Origin: Mytilus californianus
Taxonomy: Eukaryota > Mollusca > Bivalvia > Mytilida > Mytilidae
NCBI RefSeq assembly: GCF_021869535.1
Contig: NW_026262593.1
Coordinates: 70,582,322 to 70,646,321, forward strand
Direction: 5' to 3'
DNA length: 64,000 bases
Under the pieces are notes generated by a model. The model had not been told where the DNA came from, ran no database searches, and worked only from the letters and a program-made list of their open reading frames with translations. The translations under genes were made by a program, and so were the position numbers. Of this stretch, positions 1-11,980 are shown one piece after another (position 1 is the stretch's first letter; every line of letters starts with the position of its first letter).

Positions 1-224
1 AATGAAAATTAGTAAAAACAAGAATGTTTTTCAACAAAAAACAACATTGATTCGTAAACAGTAACAGTGTACGACATAACCAAACTCTGAGATGATCTCG
101 GCTACATATGTAGACTAAACCTGGTCAAACCAGGACATCTGCTGTGTTGATATTAACAAGTTGATATGCGGTGAACTCTCGAATTCGTTAATTTTGTAAG
201 CTATCAAATGAACTTGTTGGGATC

Positions 225-541
225 CCGCTCAAATGTTTTACCCCGCCATATTCTGTATGTATGTGCCAGCTCCAAGTCAGGAGCCTGTAATTCAGTGGTT
301 GTCGTTTGTTTATGTGTTACATATTTGTTTTTCGTTCAATTTTTGTACATAAATTAGGCCGTTAGTTTTCTCGTTTGAATTGTTTTACATTGCCATTTCG
401 GGGCCTTTTATAGCTGACTGTGCGGTATGGGCTTTGCTCATTGTTGAAGGCCGTACGGTGACCTATAGTTGTTAATTTCTGTGTCATTTGGTCTCGTGTG
501 GAGAGTTGTCTCACTGGCAATCATACCACATCTTCTTTTTT
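225..541 (+). repeat. Mussel dispersed repeat A, near-complete copy
   Basis: This copy runs from the CCCCGCCATATTCTGTA block through TCAGTGGTTGTCGTTTGT and GAAGGCCGTACGGTGACC to GGCAATCATACCACATCTTC. The same order of blocks recurs more than ten times in this window on both strands. I recognise it as a very common Mytilus interspersed sequence. It has no open frame of note. It looks like the 3' part of a retroposed or mobilised element whose source is not visible here. Confidence 0.75.
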
Positions 542-1079
542 TTATTGTCTATACTTGAGGCATAATATATATATATACAATGCTGACAGTACAAACATTT
601 GCTTTTGATTGATGGGACATTGCTTGACAACATTCAGGATTTGAACATCGATATTGATTTTTTTGAAATTTTGAAACAATTTTTTTGAAATTTTGAAACA
701 ACTATGTCGAAGAGGATTTGTTTTTTAAATGTCAATTATAGTTCTGTGGATTCAATATTATTCGTGTGATATCAATTTCGTGGAATTCTTGTGTGTAAAC
801 ACAGCGTAATATTTCTAAAGGCTTGTATGCAGACTGTGGCAAAACCACGAAATCCAATATAAAATAAACATGTTTTCCTCAATCCACAAAAATTGATACA
901 CGAAAATAAATGAATCAGGAGAACACAAACGAGGGATAAACTAATATGAAGCAAAGACCAAACGTATTTGGTCGGTGTATGTTTACTTGTTTTTTGTTTA
1001 AAAGACTTTTTGATCGAGTTAAGCCATTTCAATTGATATTTTATAGTGTGTCTTTTTATGTTGTAATGTTACACTACTG

Positions 1080-1360
1080 TTTCAGGTTAGGGTAAAGGTT
1101 GGCGCCTGTTAAAACGTCTAAACTCGCTGCATTTGTATGCACCTGTCCTAATTCCGGAGCCTGTTGTTCAGTGGTTGTCGTTTTCATATTTGGTATATAG
1201 TCATTAATTAAGATGTTACAAATAGTATTTAAGTATAAAAAAGAAGATGTGGTATGATTGCCAATTAGGCAACTCTCCACAAGAGGCCAAATGACACAGA
1301 AATTAACAACTATAGGTCACCGTACGGCCTTCAACAATGAGCAAAGCCCATTGTATATCT
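1080..1360. repeat. Mussel dispersed repeat A, two pieces in opposite orientation
   Basis: Positions 1080-1195 match the upstream half of repeat A on the plus strand (CTGTCC...GTTCAGTGGTTGTCG). Positions 1228-1352 match the downstream half on the minus strand (GAAGATGTGGTATGATTGCC...GGTCACCGTACGGCC). The head-to-head pieces make short minus-strand open frames that are not genes. Confidence 0.65.
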
Positions 1361-3109
1361 GCTAGACCTACTTTTGATTTCATTATCTGCTTAAAATGGT
1401 TACGACAATATTTATCTTGATCGTTGCAATACAGAACTAAGTAACTTAGTTATTTCCCTTTTTGATTGTGGATATTAGCTTAAATGTTCGTTTAATTGCC
1501 TCACACTAGAAACCGTAGTTTTCAAATGCTTATTCATTAAAATGGAATCACTTTGTCAACAATCAATGATGTTGATGGGATTCTACATCAAACAGAAACA
1601 CTAATTCGTCCTAGTTTACCCATCATATATACATTTATCATTTTGTATATGTTCACTGTGACGCACATGTTGAAAATCTATTTTAAGCTATCTTAAGTGG
1701 GGAAATATAATGAGCCACTCATAAATAGGGGATAATCTATGCAAAACCATAATCAGAACTTACGTAGAATATAAAACTGAGGAGATATGGTAAGATTGTT
1801 AAAGAGCCAACTACCCACCAGAGTTGAAACGAACCAGTGGACGAAAGTAAGGTTTTGTTCTGTTGACTACGTGTTGTTGTTATTGAAAAAATAATTATAC
1901 GAAATTCCGTATTAAGTTGCATTTCAAAAAGGTCTATAGAATCTAAATCCCCTTAGAAGGTATACAATTACGATCTCTCGATGGTCTTGCTTCTTCTGGT
2001 GTGATATCGAGACCTGCCTGTTTGAGCTTTCTTACTGAAAATAAACACAGAAAAGCGTTTAGATAATATCATATTGCTAAATGATTATTTTCGTTTCAGG
2101 AGAGGAATAAGCTCTTTCTATTATTTCAGTCAGATAACATGTTTCTTGATTTACGCGTTTATTAGACTCTCTATCACTCGGACGACTAACGTTAAACTTA
2201 AACAAAAGACCACTAGGTCAATGAGGACTAACTTTCAATCAACTCAACCGAAAGATCTTTTTTAAAGAATGCATTTTTGAGCCGATCAACCTTTAAAGCC
2301 ATTGTTACTACAGAGTCTACCAGTCAACATACAAGATATGGACCTTTTATGTAGACATCCCTGCCACAATAAAACAGTATTACGATATGACGATTCATAG
2401 TCTTTGATCCTGTCACAATATTCTCAATACCGTAAGCGGACTTCCAGTTCGAATATAGTTATATTTAAATTGAAGCTTGCAAAATCGAAAATATTTCATC
2501 AGGAATCCAGGTTATGAAGGTGCATTGCATTATACTTGATAAACATGATCAGTCTGAGTTTGAATCGGGCCAACTCACAAGGACTTTCAACCATTCTAAA
2601 TCTTAATACAAAATAGATTGAAGTAAAAGCTTCACAAGGAAACAGTCCACAGGAAGATACGTTACCCTTCCCGAAAACATAATTGTCTACCCAAGTATAA
2701 AATGAGCATCAGAACTTCGTTTAAAAACGTGACACTGTTTTTTTTTTTACACTATGTTTAAAAACTCCATTGAAGACATTGTATCCGTCCGACTGTCAAA
2801 CCGGTGATAATATGGGTGTGTCTGTCAGTTGACATAACTTGCAGAACCTACCTGTTTTTTTTATCCTGAATTTGCATGAAATGTATTTGCTACTAGACGT
2901 AAACAAAACGAAAATCAATAATTTTCTCATTTTATTAGAATTTAATTCCACTTTTGAATAACATTTTGATTTAAGAACATGACGGGGTTTTTTTGCAAAC
3001 GTTTTACGTGAAATCATGTATGCGAAGTCGTCAATAAATTGAAGGCACTTGAAACTTGTTTGATATGAATGTAAATAGCATCGCAAAAATTCAAATAATC
3101 CGTGATATC

Positions 3110-3335
3110 AAGTTTCACAGTTTTACCTGTCGAACCACACCAAGTACCAAGTTTCATACTGTTTTAACATGTCGAACCACACCAAATACCAAGTTTCATA
3201 CTGTTTTAACATGTCTAACAACACCAAATATCAAGTTTCACACTGTTTTAACATGTCGAACCACACCAAATATCAAGTTTTACACTGTTTTAATATGTCG
3301 AACCACACCAAATATCAAGTTTCACACTGTTTAAA
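3110..3335 (+). repeat. 42-bp tandem repeat, about 5 copies
   Basis: The block CGAACCACACCAA recurs at 3131, 3173, 3215 (variant), 3257 and 3299, exactly 42 bp apart. Because 42 is a multiple of three, two overlapping frames stay open through the array and give repetitive short peptides. These frames lack any domain and are read as by-products of the repeat period. Confidence 0.85.
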
Positions 3336-3639
3336 AGTCGAACAACGCAACATTCTAGAGGAGCCTTCCAAAGCCGGGAGTTCGGTTGTCTTTGTTTTAT
3401 GTCTATGATATTGTTTTCCGTTTATTTTTGTAGCATAAATCAGACGATTGGTTTCTTTGTTTCATTTATTTCACATTTTGTCACTCATGTGCTTGTTTAA
3501 GCTTACTATAAAGGTTTTGCTTATTGTTGTTGTACGTCTCATTGCTTGGCAATCATGTCATACATATATCTCCTATCTTTATATCTCAACCAGGAGTATA
3601 CCATTAATATAATACACACAACTATTTTGTATACAAGGC

Positions 3640-3730
3640 CACCAATGGGTCTTCAACACAGCGAGAAAATCCAGCACCCGGAGGTGTGCTTCAGCTGGCC
3701 CCTATACAATAATGTATACTAGTTCAGGTA
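3640..3730 (-). repeat. Mussel dispersed repeat F, fragment
   Basis: The segment with GGCCACCAATGGGTCTTCAA and CAGCTGGCCCCTATACAA is the reverse complement of the segment at about 33238-33315. A related tail (TTTGGTCGGGTTGTTGTCTC) is also at about 17630. Confidence 0.6.
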
Positions 3731-4014
3731 ATGGACGTCACACTAAAATCTATTTTCCAAATTTTATTTAATAAAACACTAGAGTAAAATGAAGAAAAAG
3801 CAAAAAGACAACAATTAAAAACAGGGATAAGCGTAGGTACTTCGGAAAGGCAATTTGTCGGTAAAAAGGTAAAAAGTAGTTCCTACTTACTAGTAACTAG
3901 TGGCATTCGGCGTTACCCATACACATCAACCCTGTGATAACTCATACTCAATAATGTCAAAAACGAAAAAAAGGTGAACGGGAATAGTGGCACTGGCAAA
4001 AGGAACACTTACCA

Positions 4015-4255
4015 GGTGTATGATGGGTGCCACATGTGGAGCAGGATCTGCTTGCCCTTCCGCAGTACCTGAGACAACACCCGGTTTATGGTGGGTTTTT
4101 TTTGTGTTGCTCAGTCTTCAGTTTTCTATGTTATGTTTTGTATACTGTTGCTTGTCTTTTGGTCGTTTTTCGTTTTTTGCCCTGGCGTTGTCAGTTTGTT
4201 TTTGACTCATAAGTTTGAATGTCCCTTTTGGTATCGTTCGCCTCTCTTTTATTAG
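4015..4255 (+). repeat. Mussel dispersed repeat B
   Basis: This copy contains GCCACATGTGGAGCAGGATC and, downstream, GGCGTTGTCAGTTTG and a TTTGGTATC block near the end. Related copies are at 9800-9955, 13055-13505, 24590-24760 and 35735-35970. Short open frames across this copy are repeat-derived. Confidence 0.7.
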
Positions 4256-4426
4256 GTTATCTGTGAATTATTGATTCACTAACAGTCAATCCAATCATGA
4301 TGTCGACCGGTAATTATCGAAAAGATAACTTCAACTTTATCTTTTAAAACCTTCGGTTTGGTTCAATGATCTTCAATAGCTTTCTTGTCAGCATCATTCA
4401 TCTATCAGGGAGGGGGGCCTCGGTGG

Positions 4427-4675
4427 CCGAGTGGTCTAAGTAGTTACTACTGTAATCACTAGCCAGTCAACACTGTGGTTGTGAGTTCGAACCCCGCTCG
4501 TGCGGGTGCACTCGACTCCAATCTTAATTGATTAGGATTGTCAGTTTTCCTATCGAAGGTCGGTGGTTTTCTCCGGGCACTCCGGCTTCCTCCACCAATA
4601 AAAACTGGCCGCCACGAAATAGCCCAAAAGCGGTGCTTAAAAGTGGCGTTAAAACACCAAAAATCAAAAATCCAA
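4427..4675 (+). mobile_element. tRNA-derived SINE, copy 1
   Basis: The head reads GGTGGCCGAGTGGTCTAAG, an RNA polymerase III A-box of Ser/Leu-tRNA type. GAGTTCGAACCCC follows about 55 bp later as the B-box. The body shares CTTCC(T)CCACCAATAAAAACTG and the tail GTTAAAACACCAAAAATCAA with the copy at 18729. It is too long and has no consistent cloverleaf, so it is a SINE and not a tRNA gene. Confidence 0.75.
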
Positions 4676-4844
4676 ATTCATCTATCAGGGAAATCATGAA
4701 CCCAAGGCATTTAAAATTGTGTCAACTGGGAGAAATATTATACTCCATATGAACGGGAATCTGGTTAGTTAGTTGCTACATCGATTTGAAATTAAACCTC
4801 ATAATTGGAAAATTGTACTAAAGTTTTGCTCTAATCGTATTCAA

Positions 4845-4950
4845 CGATATTAACTTGACTGGAACAGATGCGCATTTCGACAATATAATTGATGTCTCTT
4901 TAGTGATGCTTGAAGCCAAACTATTTAAAATGACAAAACTTAATATGAAT
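4845..4950 (+). repeat. Mussel dispersed repeat G, fragment
   Basis: A short block around GCGCATTTCGACAATATAAT and GTGATGCTTGAAGCCAAA matches a dispersed sequence I recognise from Mytilus. The 126-codon open frame that starts here (4855-5235) shows no domain and probably exists by chance. Confidence 0.4.
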
Positions 4951-5379
4951 TTTTGCGGTCTTATAAAAACTATTGCAAACCCTGACAAGGAGTCAGAGCT
5001 ATGCATGCGGATGTTAAACAACAACTTTAAGATATATGTAATAAAATTCTTTATTAATATAAGATTAATATATAAGCAGGGAATGAAAATTTTACCCGTT
5101 ACAGTAAACCACGTGTTCGTCCATGGATTCGATATTTTGTATCAGACTATAAGCAGACTTACATTAATAGGCCATACAGTAACGTTAAATTGCATTTACC
5201 ACTTTAAAAACACTAGCTTTTCATTAAACAGTTGAATAAATATTAGAAAGGGAGATTCAGTACTGAAAATTATTCTTGCAATTCCACTCTAAACAAAACA
5301 ATTGTGAATTGAATTCGTGAAAATTGTAACCACTTGTCATTTCCCACCTTTTTAAAAAATTCGTAAGGGTTCCGCGAAA

Positions 5380-6025
5380 CCCAGTGTCTCGCCTATTTTT
5401 GCTGTTAATCACAGGCTCAACAAAAATGAGGAACAAAATCAATAAAAATATTCCTTTAGATACTATCTTTTGATTGTAAGAAGCTTCTGTCAAAGTTTGG
5501 TATAAATCCAGGATAGTTTATGAATCTAATAAATGTTTTAAAAACTTTAACTGCAGACTGTATTTAATGTTAACTGGAAGAAAAAATAAGTCCATTTTTA
5601 AGTAAAATACGGATAAACAGGTACAAAATTTTAACAAATTTACTTCTGGATACTATCTTAATATGATCATAAACAAGCTTCTGTCCAAGTTTGGTACAAA
5701 TCCAGGATAGTTTAAGAAAGTTATTAAAATTTTAAAAACTTTAACCACAGAGTGAATGTAATGTTTCCCGGCAGAAAAACTAAGTCCATTTACAAGTAAA
5801 ATACGGAAAAACAGGAATTTTATTTTTACAAAATTTACTTCTGGATACTTTCTTATGATCATAAACAAGCTTCTGTCCAAGTGTGGTAGAAATCCAGGAT
5901 AGTTTAAGAAAGTTATTAAAATTTCAAAAACTTTAACCACAGAGTGACGACGACGCCGACGGAATGTAGGATCGCTATGTCTCGCTTTTTCGACTAAAGT
6001 CGAAGGCTCGACAAAAATGAAATTT
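5380..6025. repeat. Element with about 195-bp internal tandem repeats and similar ends
   Basis: The block AAGCTTCTGTC(C)AAGTTTGG recurs at about 5480, 5668 and 5867 and defines three diverged units. Both edges carry the same motif in the same orientation: TGTCTCGC...GGCTCAACAAAAATGA on the left (5385-5430) and TGTCTCGC...GGCTCGACAAAAATGA on the right (5976-6020). The layout resembles the element at 55711-56696. Open frames inside are repeat-derived. Confidence 0.65.
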
Positions 6026-7695
6026 TAATATCAAAATAGTCAGCATTTACATCTTTGAACTCTAAAATTTCACATAAATTTCGTCCAACAGACTATAGAT
6101 TGTTTATCTTGGACATCCCTTTCCAATGACTTCCCGTTGGGTTTTAGAAATGTTGCCGAGTTCCTCTGCAAAATTACATAAATTCAATACCAGATACTTG
6201 TCTTCTTTGTCGACTGAAAAAAAGAAAGAAAAAGATATAAAAATTGATTGAAAATATGATATGTGTAATAACACCAGAATGTCCACACCTCCTTAGCGAC
6301 AATTGTTTTAGAAACAATTTTCATGTCTTATTTAAAAAAAAATATTAATACACTTTCATTTGGGCAAAAAAGATTTGATTTTTTAGACTTAAATGGGACA
6401 CTTTAAGAAATTACTTAATATTCAAGATTTTTTCGTGTCAAGTTCATATTCATAGGTTTTCATAACAAGTGAGATTTGAATCTCGCTTAATATAAACTTA
6501 GTTATTTAATTTAAAAATAATAATAAACTAGCTATAGCCCGGGGTGGAGGATTTTGAAATTTAACAATTGTGTAAAAGAGTGCAAAATCCGCTAACAAAT
6601 ATACATACCGGAAAGAACATATTTATGCCTTTCAAACAACACAATATCTGAGTGGCACATTTGGTCAGGCACTGGCATATACAGATTTAATTCAACATCT
6701 TTGTTTTTATCATCTTTGTTTGGTAGTCCACCTATTCCATCTAAATTGCCCTGATAAAAAATATATAAGAGAAAAATATAATTAAGTTCTCATAGTAAAA
6801 AATTGTATTGCTCTCTTAAAAGAATTTTTATTTCTTTAATTCATTTGAAAGTTAAAATGATGAAAATGTGTTCTAAGTTTTAATTTACAATGAAAACAAT
6901 TTCTCCATTAAAAATATTTTAACTGTTGACTGCCGCGTACCGATACATATGTCGCCTACATAGAAACGATATAGGATAAAATGTCTACTGCAAAATGTAA
7001 CCCTGTTAACTAGAATTTTTAAAATTCGACTCAGTGTTTCTGTCTAGTACACGGCAGTGTTCATATACAAATCACATCAACATATTCTCGTCCTGAGTGT
7101 GCATTTAACTTGCTACTGGACGGTACACAGCCAGCCATCAATCCATTCATTAATTCATCTTGATCCCATTTACCTTACTTTAGATAATATTTATTTTAAT
7201 AACGGTGGAAATGACAAGAAAGTTAAACCAGATAGACTTTATTAAGTTTTAAACTAGGTACGGATCTTCTTTTCCAACCTAAAATTATTTTCTTCACAAC
7301 AAAAGCGCGCCAATTTTCAGTTGACGTCGGATGGCGCAAAATAGTCAAATTTTTGCGCGTGTGACTTCTGAGCAACGCAGAATCAGGGACTTTCCGATTG
7401 TTCTACTCCGACGATTAAAAGCAATGAAGCTACTAAATAAACAGTCATATGTTAATTATGACATGTACTATTACTAACGTCAAGGCATATTTAGTTAATT
7501 AATTGAGAAGGAATGGTGAAAAAAAGCACAAGAAGATGTGATAGTTTAAAAAATTAGGCTATTAAAATATTTGCATAACAAAAATAAATCCTCCAGTCAT
7601 CTGATATAACATTAAAGATCAAAGGGACCGTGAACAACAGAGGAACTCTTCAAGATACGTCTCAAGAGCAGACAAGCTTTTTAAAAAGCTTATAC
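6026..7695. other. Gene-free stretch
   Basis: I see only A/T-rich sequence with no recognisable gene, repeat family or splice-consistent exon set. Open frames at 6104-6286 and 7057-7245 are short and of ordinary composition. Confidence 0.5.
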
Positions 7696-7730
7696 ATGTG
7701 ATTAACTTACCCTGAGCGGTTGATGATAGA

Positions 7731-8738
7731 CACTAGCGGATTTAGGGGGGTTTGGGGGGGGGGGTCGCAAAACCCCCCCGCTTGAAAATCTTTAAATTTT
7801 TTTTGTATTAACCATTTCTTGTTTTAATGTTATCTTTACTATAAATTGAATATCCAGCACTGAATAGGGACACGTTGTCGCTACACTCCATTAAATATAC
7901 ACATATCATAATTACATTGGCCTTAGGGGAACTTAATTGATAATTAGAGGATCAAAGAATTTAATTAAGACAATCCAAGGCTGCTATCCCTATATGTTAT
8001 TACTTTGTTGGTTTTATGATTAAAACGACGCTTTCTGTTAACTTGATTTGAAGAAAAAACAAACTTTTTCACCCTATCATATCCATAAGATTTTTTTATT
8101 AGAAATGACACCTGCTGAATCTAAGAATATTGCAAACTTCATTTCCACATCTGTACCTAGTGCTCAAATGTATAGGCTTAGCATTCTAAATGAAAACTGG
8201 AATCCACCTAGTTTTTTTTCCTTTTAATAAGCGAGAAATGTCCTGGTTAAAAAGATGCTTCAAAAATGCGTGGCTGCACTATTTCCCATGCATTGTCTAT
8301 TCAACTTCACAGGACGGAATTTAATGCAAATTTTGCGTTTTGTTCCGTACTGACGACAACCCCGGACAGTTTGTTAAAAAAAAAACGTTCACAATAGGGG
8401 TAAAGCAACTAGTGAATGTTAATCTAAAAAAAAAACCAAAAACACCAGCCTTATTAAGTTCACAAGACTTCACCAACACACATGATAAGACGGCTAGAGG
8501 ATTAGATGCAAGGGCTGATACAGCATTTGCAAAACGGGTGGATACAATCTGTAATTAAATAATTAAACTAATCCAAAAAGTTTATTTTGAGTAACCCTAT
8601 GCCGAACAAAAAGTGTGCCAATTATTGAAAAACACATATGGTTTGGTTTAATAAGAATACTTCTCTAATGTTCAAAAACATTTCTCACAACCCCCCCCCC
8701 CCCCCCCCCCCCCGCTTTAAGCTCTGGATCCGCGCCTG
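7731..8738 (+). mobile_element. hAT-like DNA transposon, decayed
   Basis: The left end CACTAGCGGATTTAGGGGG and the reverse complement of the right end, CAGGCGCGGATCCAGAGC, form imperfect terminal inverted repeats. Long G and C runs lie just inside. The sequence TGATAGA flanks or overlaps both edges (7724-7730 and 8737-8743); a clean 8-bp target duplication is not seen. The interior carries the transposase remnant listed separately. The class call is tentative. Confidence 0.55.
8229..8558 (+). pseudogene. hAT-type transposase N-terminal remnant
   Basis: Read in one frame this gives WLHYFPCIVYSTSQDGI, a stop codon, then CKFCVLFRTDDNPGQFVKK. The pattern of Tyr-Ser-x-x-x-Asp-Gly-x-x-Cys-x-x-Cys-Val-Leu-Phe is what I know from the TTF/ZMYM-type zinc-finger region of hAT transposases and related domesticated genes. 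An in-frame stop near 8322 and loss of frame upstream (about 8155-8228) show it is dead. The family call is from memory of the motif, not a search. Confidence 0.5.
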
Positions 8739-9346
8739 ATAGATCTAGAAGTTTGACATTGAATACTAGAAACCCTTCCGGTACGTCTTTTACATGTGAT
8801 TAACTTACCCTGAGCGGTTGACCTAGGAGTTTGACCTTGAACACTAGAAACCCTTCCGGTCCGTCTCTTACATTCTCTACTAGAACTGATATTACTGTTA
8901 AAATAAAATAGCACATGTTTCATATTAGTTTACTAATGTTTGAGCTTCGCGTAAAATTCTAATAATTATTTACTTGAGTATACACATGTACTACTAGTTA
9001 TGAATGTAAGCCAGGGACTACACATGTACACATTGGTAGGCAACAGTAAGATAAAAAAAAATAAAGGCTCGAAAGATTAAACTACAATGTATACCCTCTT
9101 TTGTGGTCCATCGATCAGACAAACAAAATATTCAAATGTTAATACTGCAATGTTCCCAGATAAACACATAAGTTTAAGTTGTATGCTCTGAAATAGTTAG
9201 TATACTGCATAATTTACTAAAAAAGAAAACATTTCTGGTTTCCCCCTCCTCCTCAAAATACTTTGTATATTTTGTCTTTATCTGTCAATCTTAACATGCT
9301 TTTCCTAGCCATGTTAACAGCAGATACGCCTGCTAAGAAAATCATG

Positions 9347-9615
9347 TTACAGCCGATTTCAATGAGTGTGTAGGCAAAAGTAATATGTTTGGTTAGCTTG
9401 CTTGCTAGCTGAACCGTGAAGTCATAGTTAGGTAAGGTATACTACCCTCCTTTCAAAGTAGCTTAGTCCTACAGACAGATAGATTATCTGTCGGACTAGT
9501 CTACTCTTAAAGGATGGTAGTTTACCTAACCTAACGATGACTTCACGGTTCAGCTAGCAAGCAAGCTAACCAAAGATATTACCTTTGCCTACACACTCAT
9601 TGAAATCGGCTGTAA
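9347..9615. mobile_element. 269-bp fold-back element
   Basis: The left arm starts TTACAGCCGATTTCAATGAG and the right arm ends with its reverse complement. The arms extend about 125 bp with few mismatches, including AGCTTGCTTGCTAGCTGAAC and its complement. Only a short loop separates them. No coding capacity. The target duplication is not clear. Confidence 0.8.
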
Positions 9616-9799
9616 ACGTATATATTTGTTTATCCGTGATTGTTCAAGTTGTAATTAATGAATCTGGGCGAGTTAGAGCTTGACGTACTGTAAAGACGCC
9701 TGTCTATTGTCGGAAACTGTATGTTGATCGAGAGTGCTACCCTGTGCTGGATTGATTGATTGATGGTATTTAACGCAACTTTCAACACTCTTCGCTATA

Positions 9800-9955
9800 T
9801 ACTGACTTCCGGTTCGTGTTGCTCAGGCTTTAGTTTTCCATCTTGTGTTTTGTGTACTGTTGTTTCTCTGTTGGTCTTTTTCTTTTTAGCCACGGCGTTG
9901 TCAGTTTATTTATGAGTTTGAATGTCCCTTTGGTATCTTTCGGCTATTTTTTGTC
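9800..9955 (+). repeat. Mussel dispersed repeat B, partial
   Basis: It retains GGCGTTGTCAGTTTATTTATG and the downstream TTTGGTATCTTTCGG block of repeat B. Confidence 0.55.
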
Positions 9956-10132
9956 CTCTATATAAACCCTACATCTACTTTTATCATACCATGTACACCA
10001 TTGTAGAAAAGAGAAAACTTCAGTTACATGAAACATGTACAGGTATGTGTTGAAGATACCTGTTATACATGTATCTTTAGTTACATGTAAATGGACATTT
10101 AATCTGCCACAAATCAATTCCCCTTTGTCTCA

Positions 10133-10330
10133 TTGATGTATAACCCTCACCTTCTAAGTGACCACCTCGGTGGTCTCGGGTTATTGTGCTTGTCTCAAGT
10201 GAGGAAGGTTATGGTTTTGATCCAAGTCTGGGTCGAACCAAATTGGTATTTGCTGCTTCTCTGTCAACCCCGCGCATTTAGGAGTAAAAGCAAAAGACTG
10301 GTCGTCTTTGAGTCAAAATAATGTATCGTT
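10133..10330 (+). mobile_element. Possible tRNA-derived SINE of a second type
   Basis: It has an A-box-like GTGGTCTCGGGTTATTGTG followed by GGTTTTGATCCAAG as a degenerate B-box, then a non-tRNA body ending near GTCAAAATAATG. The 62-codon frame across it is not a gene. Evidence is weaker than for the two other SINE copies. Confidence 0.4.
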
Positions 10331-10664
10331 GTATGGTTACAAATCTTCCTGCGGATAATAACCTCATGAATAAAAGAACACAGTTCCAATGTTCCCCGCG
10401 GTGCACATATTTTATCTGCCAAAGGACAATAACTAAATAAAACTTTTACCTTAAATGGATTTGGTTATTATTTATGTTTTTTGGTCATATAGCTCAACAA
10501 ATGTGTCGGTTCTTATACTGCTTGACTTCTAAATATTCGGCTTTGAGCGTTCCTGATGAAGGTAAATCCAGAAAAGCGCTTCGGACGAATGAAATTTATT
10601 GAGTGTTGTTTTCATTTTTTTTTTTTTTTATGATTTTATGCTAACAATGATATATTTTCCAATC

Positions 10665-10870
10665 AAAAGGGGTTGGCGTACGTTCTACACGCCCCCTCTG
10701 AATCCGCCAATGTTCTAAGCTTTTTTAGCCAATGCCAGATTTTCTTTGTCTGGGGCATTGTGGGATAAAATTAGGTTGATTATTTAGGGAATCACTGAAG
10801 CATGACTGGAGCAGGCCACCTCTTAGGCATTCAGTGGGCCCCCTTATGAAAATTTCTGGATCCGCCACTG
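10665..10870. mobile_element. Two right ends of hAT-like elements
   Basis: CCCCCTCTGAATCCGCCAATG (ending about 10711) and TTTCTGGATCCGCCACTG (ending about 10870) are the reverse complement of the GGCGGATCCAG-type terminus seen in the element at 7731-8738. Matching left ends were not found nearby, so these are fragments. Confidence 0.4.
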
Positions 10871-10889
10871 CCACTGTAACATGGTAGAG

Positions 10890-11205
10890 GGCATTTGGCA
10901 CCCGCTAACATGTTTATTCCCACCACATTATGTAGTACCTGTCCCAAGTCAGGATTCAGTGGATGTCGTTTGTTGCTGTATATCAGTTGTTTTGTGTTTA
11001 TTGGTTTGTACATAAATCATGCCGCACGTTTTCTCGTTTGAATTGTTAAAGTTATATTTGCCATTTCGGGACCCTTTTTAGATTTCTATGCCGTATGGAT
11101 TTTTTCATTGTTGGAAGGCCATATGGTGACCTATAGTTGCTAACTTGGACGTCATTTGATCTCCGGTGTAGATTTGTTTCATTGGCAATCACACCACTGA
11201 AATAT
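10890..11205 (+). repeat. Mussel dispersed repeat A
   Basis: It follows repeat A throughout, from GGCACCCGCTAACATG via CTGTCCCAAGTCAGGATTCA to GGCAATCACACCACTG, with more divergence than the copy at 225. Confidence 0.7.
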
Positions 11206-11980
11206 TCTTATTTTCTATACGAGTTTAAATAGGGTAGGTAGGGTTAGCATAAGTATTTTATGAGGCTTTAATGTTTATGATTAAAGATCTGCCAGCGACA
11301 CCATTGACTTACTTGTTTCTGCTGCACACAAGTTTCCAGTAATTTCTTCCCCATTGATGTAAATAGGGTCATCTTTACAATCACACTGCTCAGATGATTT
11401 AACTATGGACGCCAGTAGTATAATAATATTGAGTATTTTCATTCTCTGAAATTAGTACCTGAAACGAAATACAATCATGTGACATTATGTGTTAAATATT
11501 CAGTATTATCGTTATCACGTGCATAATAGGGTAGCAACAACAAACAATTATACCAGTATAGAGGGGCCTGATGGGTTATTTTCGTTCTTCGTGATCGGCG
11601 CATTTTCGCTATCGTGATCCGTTTTTCTACAGATTTTTTTTTTTTTATATTTTCGTGATCCGTGATCATGGAAATTTATTTTCTGTGAATCGTGAAAGAC
11701 AAAAAAATCAACTCATGAATCGTGATGAGACCCCCCCCCCCCCCATGTAATGTTGTATAATATATTATTGAGATACTAAACTTAAATAATATATTAAGTT
11801 GAATTGAAATTGAATTGTAAAAAGATTTAACTAATTAACCAAATTAAATGAATTTAAAACATACGAAAATCGAAGAGAAGAAATTGTTATATCACAATAT
11901 TTTAATATAATTTCATAGCATACTCGGTAAATAATACATTTTAATATGTGATTTATTCTTATTTCTGAACTAAATACAGG

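Larger units (their letters stand above)
7696..8880. repeat. About 75-bp tandem repeat split by a transposon
   Basis: The phrase ATTAACTTACCCTGAGCGGT occurs at about 7701 and again at about 8800. CTAGAAACCCTTCCGGT occurs twice to the right, at about 8766 and 8842. The simplest reading is a tandem repeat of about 75 bp into which the element at 7731-8738 was inserted. Confidence 0.6.

Noticed and set aside
4427..4515. A tRNA-Ser or tRNA-Leu gene
   Set aside because: The A- and B-box are present, but the arms do not pair into a cloverleaf. A shared non-tRNA body and tail follow in this and the 18729 copy, so it is a SINE.
4855..5235. 126-codon plus-strand open frame
   Set aside because: It begins in a dispersed repeat fragment, has no recognisable domain, and its composition matches random A/T-rich sequence.
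8690..8713. Long C run as a possible assembly gap or error
   Set aside because: A G run of similar type is present at the opposite end of the same element and at related ends elsewhere, so the run is a feature of the element, although its exact length may be inaccurate.
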